Assembly (NCBI GenBank): GCA_964612995.1
Contig: CAZTGE010000023.1
Coordinates: forward strand, 1-39,350
Origin: SLQH01 sp964612995
Lineage (GTDB): Bacteria; Planctomycetota; UBA11346
Length of the DNA stretch: 39,350 bases
Reading direction: 5' to 3'
Positions 33,251 to 39,350 of the stretch are shown piece by piece (the first letter of the stretch is position 1; each line of letters opens with the position of its first letter). The notes under the pieces are model-generated. The model had not been told where the DNA came from, did no database searches, and saw only the letters and a program-made list of their open reading frames with translations. Both the position numbers and the translations under genes were made by a program.

Positions 33251-33899
33251 GGATATCGGTCGCTCCTTCTTCGATCGCAATGGTGAAGTCGGTGCTCATA
33301 CCCATGGACAGCCGGGGGAGACCGTACGTGTCGGCGAGTTCGCGCAGCGTGGCGAAGCACCGTCGGACCGGATCGGTGGACGCGATGCTGTCGCGGATGT
33401 CCGGGGCCATGCACATCAGCCCGATCACGCTGATCGCGTCCTGGTGTTCGGCACAGTCTGCGAGCAACTTGTCGAGCTCGTGTGGATCGGCGCCGGCCTT
33501 CTGGTCCTCACCGCCCGTGTTGACCTGGAGGAACACCGGCAGCCGGCGCTGGCGTTCACGACAGGCGCGGGCCAGACGCGCGACGTGCCGCTGTTGACAC
33601 AGGCTGTGCAACGCGACGCAGTGCTCGGCCACGTCCGCCAGCTGCCGGCCCTGGACGCGACCGATGTAATGGAAACGGGCTCCGCTCGGCGCCGCCGCGG
33701 CCATGGTCATCAGATGCGCGGTGCGGTTCTCGCCGTAGTCGCATACGCCACAGGCTGCCAGCGCCGGGAGCACGTCCGGCCCCTGGCTCTTGGTCACCGC
33801 GACCAGATTGATCGTTGCCGGGTCTCGCCCGGCCCGCCGTGCCGCCGCGGCGATCTGATCGTGGACCGCAGCCACGTTGTCGGCGATGCGTCGCTCCAT
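33225..33899 (-). CDS. yggS: PLP homeostasis protein (YggS/PLPBP family)
   Basis: This 224-residue single-domain alanine-racemase-fold protein binds pyridoxal phosphate and buffers its level. The start MERRIADNVAAVHDQI leads to INLVAVTKSQ (the Lys that binds PLP), YGENRTAHLM, FHYIGRVQGRQL (usually FIGxLQxxK), VFLQVNTGGEDQKAG, GLMCMAP and the closing LSMGMSTDFTIAIEEGATDI with VGSRLFA. Five bases separate it from the HEAT-repeat gene upstream, so the two share a transcript. A much longer frame extends to 34670 but lies inside that gene out of frame. Confidence 0.93.
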   Translation of the reverse strand: MERRIADNVAAVHDQIAAAARRAGRDPATINLVAVTKSQGPDVLPALAACGVCDYGENRTAHLMTMAAAAPSGARFHYIGRVQGRQLADVAEHCVALHSLCQQRHVARLARACRERQRRLPVFLQVNTGGEDQKAGADPHELDKLLADCAEHQDAISVIGLMCMAPDIRDSIASTDPVRRCFATLRELADTYGLPRLSMGMSTDFTIAIEEGATDIRVGSRLFA

Positions 33900-33904
33900 G
33901 CGAT

Positions 33905-35557
33905 TCAGAACGGCAAGGGGCCGCGGGGCCGCTCGTGGCGGTCGCCGGGCTGTGGCTCCGGTGTCGGCTGGTCGGCAGGGATCTGCTCCCCGTCCGGCGG
34001 AGCCTCCGTCGCGCCGCCGAGATGCCCTTCGGCCGTGGCCCATTCGACCCACTTGTTGCGTGCGGCGTCCCGGTCGGCCTCGCTGCCGGTCAGACCGGAG
34101 AAGCCGAAGTTCTGACCGGTGATCTGGCGCAGCAGCTTGACGCTCTCCTCGCGGACGATGCCGCTGCTGTGATCCAGCCCGTTGGTGATCAGCGGGGCGA
34201 TGGCGTCCGTGTCCTGCTTGATGATGTAGTCCGCCGCGCTCGAGGCCTCGCGCTTCTCGATCGAGGCGAGCTTGTCGATGCGCTGGGCCACCAGCTGCTG
34301 TTTGGACGGTCCGGTCTGGCCGCCGGAACTCGCCATCGCCGCGTTGCGCATCTTCACGATCACCGGCGGCACGAAGCTGTCCTTGTTGTCGGACCACCAG
34401 TTCTTCAGCAGTTCGATCTTCTTCTCGCGCACCGCATCGCTCATGTCCATTTCGACCCACGAGGAGTCGGTCAACTGCTTTAACAGCGCGTCTGCCATCA
34501 GCAGATGACGGGTGTTGCCATCCTCGATCACCCGGATCAGGTTGGGAATGGCCAGTTTCCAGCCGTGGGGCACCAGCTTCTCGCAGGCGGTGAGCACCTT
34601 GTTGAGGTCGTTGCTGCGTACCGCGTCGCCGTAGACGACCGAATCCGAGGCGTTGTGGTACTTCTTCCACCAGTCCCTGGCCGCGGCGGGGGTGACGCTG
34701 TCCTCGGCCATCAGGGTGATGTTGGAGAGGGCGGCACGGGCCCCCTCCTGGGCGTCCTCGCCCCCCTTCTCGAGGATCTCGATCAGCCGTGGGACGGCCT
34801 TGCGCTCACCGGAGATGGCCACCACAGACGCGAAGGCCCACAGGTCCTCGCCGTCGGTGACGCGCGAGCTGGCCTTGACCATGTGCGGAATCAGCTGCTT
34901 CATTTTCTCCAGCCGGGCCTGATCGCGCGCGCGCTGCAGCTCGCTGATCATCATCGAGACTCCATAGAGGTCGCGGAAATCGTCTCGGAGCAGGGCCTTG
35001 GCCAGATGGTGCAGCGCCACCTCGAAGTAGCGGTCCATCAGCAGGGTGCGGTAGGCCTGCTCCATCGTGTCTGAGTAGTTCCCGGAACGGTTCATGGCGT
35101 TGATCTGCTCGTTGACCCAGGGCGCATCGCCGGGATTCGGGTCGGGCGGAATGCTCAGGTCCCACTCGATCTGGTCGGCGGTCGGTGCGGGGCCGGTCGC
35201 GCGCCGGGTCTCGTCGGGGCCGGGATCGCGTCGCTCCTCCGCCTCCGCTTCGGCCTTCTCCTGGGCCGCGAGCACATGACGCGGGACCCGCGACTTGTGG
35301 GTCCATTCATCCTTGTACCAGATGTAGCCCAGCGCGAGCCGCGCGGGTTCGTGGTCGGGGTTGATGTCGATGACCTGCTGCAGGTATTTGCGATACATGT
35401 AGGCCTTGCGCTGCTCCTCGCACCACAGGGCCAGTTCGTAGACCGACTCGGCATCGGTCATGTCGGTCATCGCAATTCGTTGGTTGAGCGTCTCTGCGCC
35501 CATCGCCGCGCCGGTCAGTGCCAGCACACAGATCATCGCCGCCGTTCGCCACCACAT
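33905..35557 (-). CDS. Exported HEAT-repeat-like protein
   Basis: The protein has 550 residues and an N-terminal signal peptide (MWWRTAAMICVLALTGAAMG). A TPR-like pair follows (about 36-80), then an acidic/Pro-rich linker (about 95-135) and then HEAT-like helical repeats (SVVAISGERKAVPRLIEILE, KLAIPNLIRVIEDGNTRHLL, DAIAPLITNGLDHSSGIVRE). The tail is Pro-rich. It is probably a periplasmic scaffold; no catalytic motif is seen. GGAG about 7 nt from the ATG and a TATACA further upstream fit an ordinary promoter with a leader. It is first in an operon with yggS and the SprT-like gene and divergent from clpP. Confidence 0.82.
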   Translation of the reverse strand: MWWRTAAMICVLALTGAAMGAETLNQRIAMTDMTDAESVYELALWCEEQRKAYMYRKYLQQVIDINPDHEPARLALGYIWYKDEWTHKSRVPRHVLAAQEKAEAEAEERRDPGPDETRRATGPAPTADQIEWDLSIPPDPNPGDAPWVNEQINAMNRSGNYSDTMEQAYRTLLMDRYFEVALHHLAKALLRDDFRDLYGVSMMISELQRARDQARLEKMKQLIPHMVKASSRVTDGEDLWAFASVVAISGERKAVPRLIEILEKGGEDAQEGARAALSNITLMAEDSVTPAAARDWWKKYHNASDSVVYGDAVRSNDLNKVLTACEKLVPHGWKLAIPNLIRVIEDGNTRHLLMADALLKQLTDSSWVEMDMSDAVREKKIELLKNWWSDNKDSFVPPVIVKMRNAAMASSGGQTGPSKQQLVAQRIDKLASIEKREASSAADYIIKQDTDAIAPLITNGLDHSSGIVREESVKLLRQITGQNFGFSGLTGSEADRDAARNKWVEWATAEGHLGGATEAPPDGEQIPADQPTPEPQPGDRHERPRGPLPF

Positions 35558-35660
35558 ACGCGTCTCCAGTGAGGGGCCTGCCCTTTGTGTATACGTCCAG
35601 ACACCGCGAGTATTTCAGCGATTATGCCTCGTCAATCGATGCTCGCAGCATGTGAAACAG

Positions 35661-35689
35661 TTGTTCCAGTCGATTCCGGGTGGGATAAC
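35661..35689 (+). promoter_or_regulatory. Candidate clpP promoter
   Basis: TTGTTC (35661-35666), 17-bp spacer, GATAAC (35684-35689). It leaves a leader of about 57 nt with a strong ribosome site before clpP. The match to consensus is moderate. Confidence 0.35.
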
Positions 35690-35752
35690 GCTTGGTGGAG
35701 CCATGGGTTCGGACTATCGTTGCCTTCACGCCAGCGCAGACGGAGGAACCGC

Positions 35753-36361
35753 ATGCCCATCGTGCCCACGGTCATCGAGAAAGACGCCCGCGGCGAACGC
35801 CAATACGACATCTATTCGCGCCTGCTCAAGGACCGGATCATCTTTCTCGGTGATCCGATCGACGATTGGGTGGCGAACAACGTCATCGCCCAGCTGTTCT
35901 TCCTCCAGAGCGCCAAACGCGATACCGACATCAACCTCTACCTCAACTGCCCCGGCGGCTATGTCACCGCTGGCCTGGCGATCTATGACGTGATCCAGTA
36001 CCTGCACTGCGATGTGGTCACCGTCTGCATCGGTCAGGCCTCGAGCATGGCCGCGTTCCTGCTCGCCGCCGGTGCCAAGGGCAAACGCTATGCCCTGCCC
36101 CACAGCCGGATCATGATCCATCAGCCGGCCGGCGGCACCCGGGGGCAGGCCTCGGATATCGACATCCGTGCTCGCGAGATCATCCGCCTCAAGAAGACCA
36201 TGAACGAGCTGTTCGCCGAGCATACCGGGCAGAGCGTCGAGCGGGTGTCCAAGGACAGCGAGCGCGACTACTTCATGGGCGCCGCTGAAGCGGTCGAATA
36301 CGGCATCATCGACCGCGTGCTCGAACGGCCGACCGCTTCGGGCAAGCCGACCGCCAAGTAG
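35753..36361 (+). CDS. clpP: ATP-dependent Clp protease proteolytic subunit
   Basis: This 202-residue serine protease forms the tetradecameric chamber fed by ClpX. The family opening is present (MPIVPTVIEKDARGERQYDI, YSRLLKDRIIFLG). Catalytic residues are the Ser in IGQASSMAAFLLAAG, the His in SRIMIHQP and the Asp in SKDSERDYFMGAAEAVEYGI. The ATG at 35753 has GGAGGA 6 nt upstream; the frame extends back to 35585 without support. clpX follows after 255 bp. The adjacency to clpX suggests joint function. Confidence 0.97.
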   Translation: MPIVPTVIEKDARGERQYDIYSRLLKDRIIFLGDPIDDWVANNVIAQLFFLQSAKRDTDINLYLNCPGGYVTAGLAIYDVIQYLHCDVVTVCIGQASSMAAFLLAAGAKGKRYALPHSRIMIHQPAGGTRGQASDIDIRAREIIRLKKTMNELFAEHTGQSVERVSKDSERDYFMGAAEAVEYGIIDRVLERPTASGKPTAK

Positions 36362-36412
36362 CAGCCCGGGATCCTGCGGGGGTCCCGATGGCACGTCTGC
36401 TGCCCGGGCTGC
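36361..36412 (+). terminator. Long hairpin directly after clpP
   Basis: GCAGCCCGGG (36361-36370) pairs perfectly with CCCGGGCTGC (36403-36412) over a 32-nt loop, starting on the last base of the clpP stop. No T-tract follows. It may end or protect the clpP message. Confidence 0.4.
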
Positions 36413-36425
36413 ACGGGTGCCCGGG

Positions 36426-36453
36426 TTGCCGAGATAACCCCGCGGAGTACACT
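36426..36453 (+). promoter_or_regulatory. Candidate clpX promoter
   Basis: TTGCCG (36426-36431), 16 bp, TACACT (36448-36453). It would give clpX its own transcript with a leader of about 157 nt. Confidence 0.35.
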
Positions 36454-36559
36454 GACGACGGATCCCTTCGACGTCCAGCGCCCCGTGGACGCCCAGCACC
36501 CGTGTTACGGGCTCGCGGAGGGGTCTGAGCCGACCGGCGATCACCGGCCGGGCGGAGCT

Positions 36560-36610
36560 GGTCGACACAAGGATCCAGAGGGGCTGCGCCCCTGTGACGG
36601 GAGGGTCACC
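36560..36610 (+). repeat. Stem-loop repeat tail carrying the clpX ribosome site
   Basis: GGTCGAC…GGATCC, then AGGGGC-TGC-GCCCCT (36579-36593), matches the second half of the element at 15129-15286. Directly after it, GTGAC (36594-36598) can pair with GTCAC (36605-36609), leaving GGGAGG, the likely clpX ribosome site, in the loop. Confidence 0.55.
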
Positions 36611-36616
36611 CACATC

Positions 36617-37936
36617 ATGACGGGCAAGTCCAAGCCGCCGGACGATCGCGGCCATCGCGGCAACATCGATCACTGTTCCTTCTGCGGGCGCTCGTCACGT
36701 CAGGTCGAGCGGCTGATCGCCGGCCCCCCGGGAGTGTTCATCTGCAACGAGTGCGTCGATGTCTGCAGCACTCTGCTCACCGACCAGGACGACACGCCGC
36801 GCCGTGCCAGCCCGATGGTCAACCTCGACCGGATCTACACCCCGGCCGAGATCAAGGCCCATCTCGACGAGGACGTCATCGGCCAGGAACACGCCAAGCG
36901 CACCATCGCCGTAGCGGTGTACAACCACTACAAGCGTCTGCGCCACAAACAGGCCGGCCACGACCTGCAGCTCGAGAAGTCCAACATCCTCATGCTCGGG
37001 CCCACCGGTTGCGGCAAGACCCTGATCGCCCGGAGCCTGGCCAAGCTGCTCAACGTCCCCTTCGCCATCGGCGATGCCACCACCATCACCGAAGCCGGCT
37101 ACGTCGGCGAAGACGTCGAGAATCTGCTGCTGCGGCTGATCCAGAGCGCCGATTTCGACGTACCCCGGGCAGAGATGGGCATCCTCTACATCGACGAGGT
37201 CGACAAGATCGCCAAGACCAGCGGCAACGTCTCGATCACTCGCGATGTCAGCGGCGAGGGCGTCCAGCAGAGCCTGCTCAAGCTGATCGAGGGTTCCGTC
37301 TCCAACGTCCCGCCCGGTGGCGGACGCAAGCACCCGGAACAGAAGTACATCTCGATCAACACCGAGGACATCCTGTTCATCTGTGGTGGCGCCTTCGACG
37401 GCCTGAGCGAGATCATCGGCCGACGGATCGGCGAGCGGGTGATCGGCTTCCGCTTCGACAGCGAGAGCGACGAGGACGCCCGCCGGCGTGATGTGATCGA
37501 ATCCGGCGACGAGCTGGCGCTGCTCGAATACGTCACTCCCGAGGATCTGGTCCAGTATGGAATGATCCCGGAATTCGTCGGGCGCGTGCCGGTGTCGACC
37601 TCGCTCAGTGCACTCGACGAAGACGCGTTGGTGCGGATCCTGATCGAACCCAAGCACGCCCTGGTCAAGCAGTACCAGGCGCTGTTCGCGATGGATGACG
37701 CAGAGCTCTCGTTCACCGACGGCGCGCTACGCGCCATCGCCCGCAAGGCCCTGACCCGCAAGACCGGGGCGCGTGCCTTGCGTTCGATCCTCGAGGACCT
37801 GATGCTCGACATCATGTTCGAGTTGCCCGACCGTGCACAGGACCAGTCACACTACCGGATCACCGCCGACGTGGTCGAAGGCCGGCGCTCGATCTTCTCG
37901 GGGCATGAGCGCGCCGAGCGCAAGGAACGGGCGTGA
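36617..37936 (+). CDS. clpX: ATP-dependent unfoldase ClpX
   Basis: This 439-residue AAA+ unfoldase delivers substrates to ClpP. The N-terminal C4 zinc domain has Cys 20, 23, 43 and 46 (CSFCGRSS, FICNECVDVC). Other landmarks are Walker A LMLGPTGCGKTLIARSLAK, pore loop GYVGEDVENLL, Walker B ILYIDEVDKI, the IGF loop for ClpP docking (ERVIGFRFD) and IPEFVGRVPV. The ATG at 36617 is set by the zinc domain; the frame runs upstream through a repeat. The stop overlaps the next gene as GTGA. Confidence 0.97.
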   Translation: MTGKSKPPDDRGHRGNIDHCSFCGRSSRQVERLIAGPPGVFICNECVDVCSTLLTDQDDTPRRASPMVNLDRIYTPAEIKAHLDEDVIGQEHAKRTIAVAVYNHYKRLRHKQAGHDLQLEKSNILMLGPTGCGKTLIARSLAKLLNVPFAIGDATTITEAGYVGEDVENLLLRLIQSADFDVPRAEMGILYIDEVDKIAKTSGNVSITRDVSGEGVQQSLLKLIEGSVSNVPPGGGRKHPEQKYISINTEDILFICGGAFDGLSEIIGRRIGERVIGFRFDSESDEDARRRDVIESGDELALLEYVTPEDLVQYGMIPEFVGRVPVSTSLSALDEDALVRILIEPKHALVKQYQALFAMDDAELSFTDGALRAIARKALTRKTGARALRSILEDLMLDIMFELPDRAQDQSHYRITADVVEGRRSIFSGHERAERKERA

Positions 37937-39120
37937 CCGAGGGCCAGACAGCCACGACCACAGCCCCGGTCCTTGAGGTCCAGCGGCGCAAGGTGGCCAA
38001 CGTCTTCCGCGGTGCACCGTGGATCTTCCCCAACGCGGTGCGCAGCGGTCCCGACGAGCCCGGGCTGCTCAGGGTGGTGACAGAGACCGGCCGTTTCGTC
38101 GGCTGGGCCGATTACAACCCGCAGGCCCCCGTGCCGGGGCGTTTGCTCTCACGCGCCGATGAATGGCCGGGCGAAGAAGTGTGGCTGCGCCTGCGGCTGC
38201 AATCCGCGCTCGAACGACGGATGCGTCTGGGCTACAGCTTCGGTGGCGGCGGCGTACGCCTGGTCAACGGCGAGGGCGACGGCATGCCCGGGCTGGTGAT
38301 CGACGCCTACGGCACGACCATGGTCTACGATTTCTACACCCAGGCCATGCGCGAACGCGGTGAGCTGATCGTGCAGATCCTCAAGCCGCAGTTCGTCGAT
38401 TATCATCACGTGATGCGCATGGGGCGGGACGCCGCGGAACGCGAACACTGCGAGCCGCTCGAGCCGGCGACCACCGAGATCGTCTTCGGCGAGAACGGCC
38501 TGTGTTTCCAGGCCCAGCTCGACGCTTCGCAGAAGACCGGCTTCTACCTCGACCAACGCGACAACCGCCGCTTCGTCGCCCATTGCGCGGCTGGCCGACG
38601 GGTGCTCGACCTCTTCTCCTACCACGCAGCCTTCAGCCTCAGCGCGCTGGCCGCGGGAGCGCGCAGCGCCCTGGCGGTCGATTCGTCGGCCGAGGCCCTG
38701 GCCACCGCGATGAAGGACGCCGAGCGCAACGGCCTCTCGCTGATGACCAGCGAAGCCGACGTCTTCTCCTCGCTGCCCGAGATCGCGAAGCACGGCCCTT
38801 TCGACCTGATCATCTGCGACCCGCCGAAGATGGCCCCCTCGCGCAAACACCGTGAGAAGGGCCTCGGCGCCTACCGTCGGTTGTGCCGACAGTGCCTGCC
38901 GATGCTCGGCCAGGGCGGCCTGCTGCTGCTCTCCAGCTGCAGCCAGGCCATCGATGCCGACGACCTGCGCGGCATCCTGGGGCAGATCTCATCACGTCAG
39001 CGCCTCGCGCTCGACGTGGTCGCGATCTCGCATCAACCGGCCGACCATCCCTGGCCGGTCGGCTTCCTCACCGGACGCTACCTCTCGACGGTGATCGTGG
39101 AACGCCGCGGCCAGATGTAG
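37933..39120 (+). CDS. rlmI: Class I SAM-dependent 23S rRNA methyltransferase, RlmI-like
   Basis: The protein has 395 residues. An N-terminal PUA domain (about 15-85: RRKVANVFRGAPWIFPNAVR, GWADYNPQAPVPGRLLSR) is followed by a central domain (GEGDGMPGLVIDAYG) and a Rossmann methyltransferase with QKTGFYLDQRDNRR, RVLDLFSYHAAFSLSAL, the motif ICDPPKMAPSRK and SSCSQAI, a candidate catalytic Cys. This is the COG1092 layout, which makes m5C in 23S rRNA. The exact target base cannot be assigned. It starts with GTG overlapping the clpX stop by 4 bp, so translation is coupled. A T6 run follows the stop (39128-39133) but has only a weak stem before it. Confidence 0.92.
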   Translation: MTEGQTATTTAPVLEVQRRKVANVFRGAPWIFPNAVRSGPDEPGLLRVVTETGRFVGWADYNPQAPVPGRLLSRADEWPGEEVWLRLRLQSALERRMRLGYSFGGGGVRLVNGEGDGMPGLVIDAYGTTMVYDFYTQAMRERGELIVQILKPQFVDYHHVMRMGRDAAEREHCEPLEPATTEIVFGENGLCFQAQLDASQKTGFYLDQRDNRRFVAHCAAGRRVLDLFSYHAAFSLSALAAGARSALAVDSSAEALATAMKDAERNGLSLMTSEADVFSSLPEIAKHGPFDLIICDPPKMAPSRKHREKGLGAYRRLCRQCLPMLGQGGLLLLSSCSQAIDADDLRGILGQISSRQRLALDVVAISHQPADHPWPVGFLTGRYLSTVIVERRGQM

Positions 39121-39133
39121 GGGGCGCTTTTTT

Positions 39134-39264
39134 CAGAGGGGGCGCTGCCCCCTCGCGCCTTCGGCGCGTACCCCCACGCGCCTCGGTCGTCGCTCGCCAG
39201 CTGCGCTGGCGTTCTCGGCGGCCCTGCGGGCCATTGTCGCCGAGAAGCGCTCCTCTGTCGGCCG
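39134..39264 (-). repeat. GNA-triloop stem-loop element, copy C (inverted)
   Basis: Read on the minus strand it repeats the modules of copy A in order: CCGGCCGACAGAGG, arms around GGCCC-GCA-GGGCC with the conserved GACAATGG bulge, GCCAGC-GCA-GCTGGC, GACCGAGGCGCGTGGGGGTA, then CGCGCC-GAA-GGCGCG and GAGGGGGC-AGC-GCCCCCTC. Confidence 0.7.
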
Positions 39265-39298
39265 GTCGCCCAGCCAGGCCTGGCTGGGCTCCTTGTTG

Positions 39299-39350
39299 CA
39301 GAGGGGGCGCTGCCCCCTCGCGCCTTCGGCGCGTACCCCCACGCGCCTCG
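39299..39350 (-). repeat. Second copy of a 52-bp block at the right edge
   Basis: Positions 39299-39350 repeat 39134-39185 exactly, an offset of 165 bp. It is the first module of another stem-loop element cut by the window edge, so the element is tandemly arrayed. Between the copies lies a further palindrome (CAGCCAGGCCTGGCTG, 39271-39286). Confidence 0.8.

Noticed and set aside
39133..39342. 69-codon minus-strand frame at the right edge
   Set aside because: It lies wholly in the stem-loop repeats; similar peptides (PTERWFSATMGRRPAEN type) appear in every copy only because the DNA repeats.

Overview
The window is GC-rich, densely coded double-membrane bacterial DNA. A TonB-dependent receptor, an outer-membrane barrel, a lipoprotein and a PilT ATPase show a diderm envelope. 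The best guess is Planctomycetota or a close PVC relative. The clues are very large single-pass proteins with PATAN/DUF4388 modules and quinoprotein-type propellers, two formylglycine-generating-enzyme-like (SUMF1/DUF323) proteins, and a FloA/NfeD operon. No rRNA or species-level marker is present, so this stays an inference.

Layout. 1-2150 (minus): an envelope operon of SUMF1-like lipoprotein, beta-barrel and Ig-like adhesin running off the left edge. 2488-4744 (minus): a cobalamin riboswitch and the btuB-like receptor it controls. 4790-5379: a chain of palindromes and a tRNA-Arg(CCU). 5432-10271: apt (minus), then obg, pilT, accB and accC (plus), closed by a clear intrinsic terminator. 10538-13993 (minus): an 1151-residue transmembrane protein with a helical repeat array and a C-terminal SUMF1-like domain. 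14197-18551 (minus): two small proteins, floA, nfeD and a long NfeD-type membrane serine protease. 18791-23728: two uncharacterised genes, uvrA and an S66 LD-carboxypeptidase. 23976-31676 (plus): two giant paralogue-like PATAN-TM-propeller proteins. 32519-35557 (minus): a periplasmic HEAT-repeat protein, yggS and a SprT-like metalloprotease. 35753-39120 (plus): clpP, clpX and an RlmI-like rRNA methyltransferase.

The intergenic DNA is as interesting as the genes. At least three families of small repeats are present. One is a family of stem-loops with C(GNA)G triloops. One is a MITE-like element with 20-bp terminal inverted repeats (two copies). One is a second MITE-like element of about 170 bp, with two oppositely oriented copies about 12 kb apart; one copy appears to supply outward promoters to both neighbours. 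No transposase is encoded here. Several genes show TANNNT, then 6-7 nt, then ATG, with no usable Shine-Dalgarno, which points to leaderless transcripts.

The best candidate for an undescribed system is the pair of giant membrane proteins at 23976-31676, together with the 1151-residue protein at 10538-13993. All three have a large cytosolic N-terminus, one membrane segment after a basic stretch, a long helical extracytoplasmic stalk and a globular C-terminal domain. The proteins at 10538 and 23976 also seem to share a stalk repeat.
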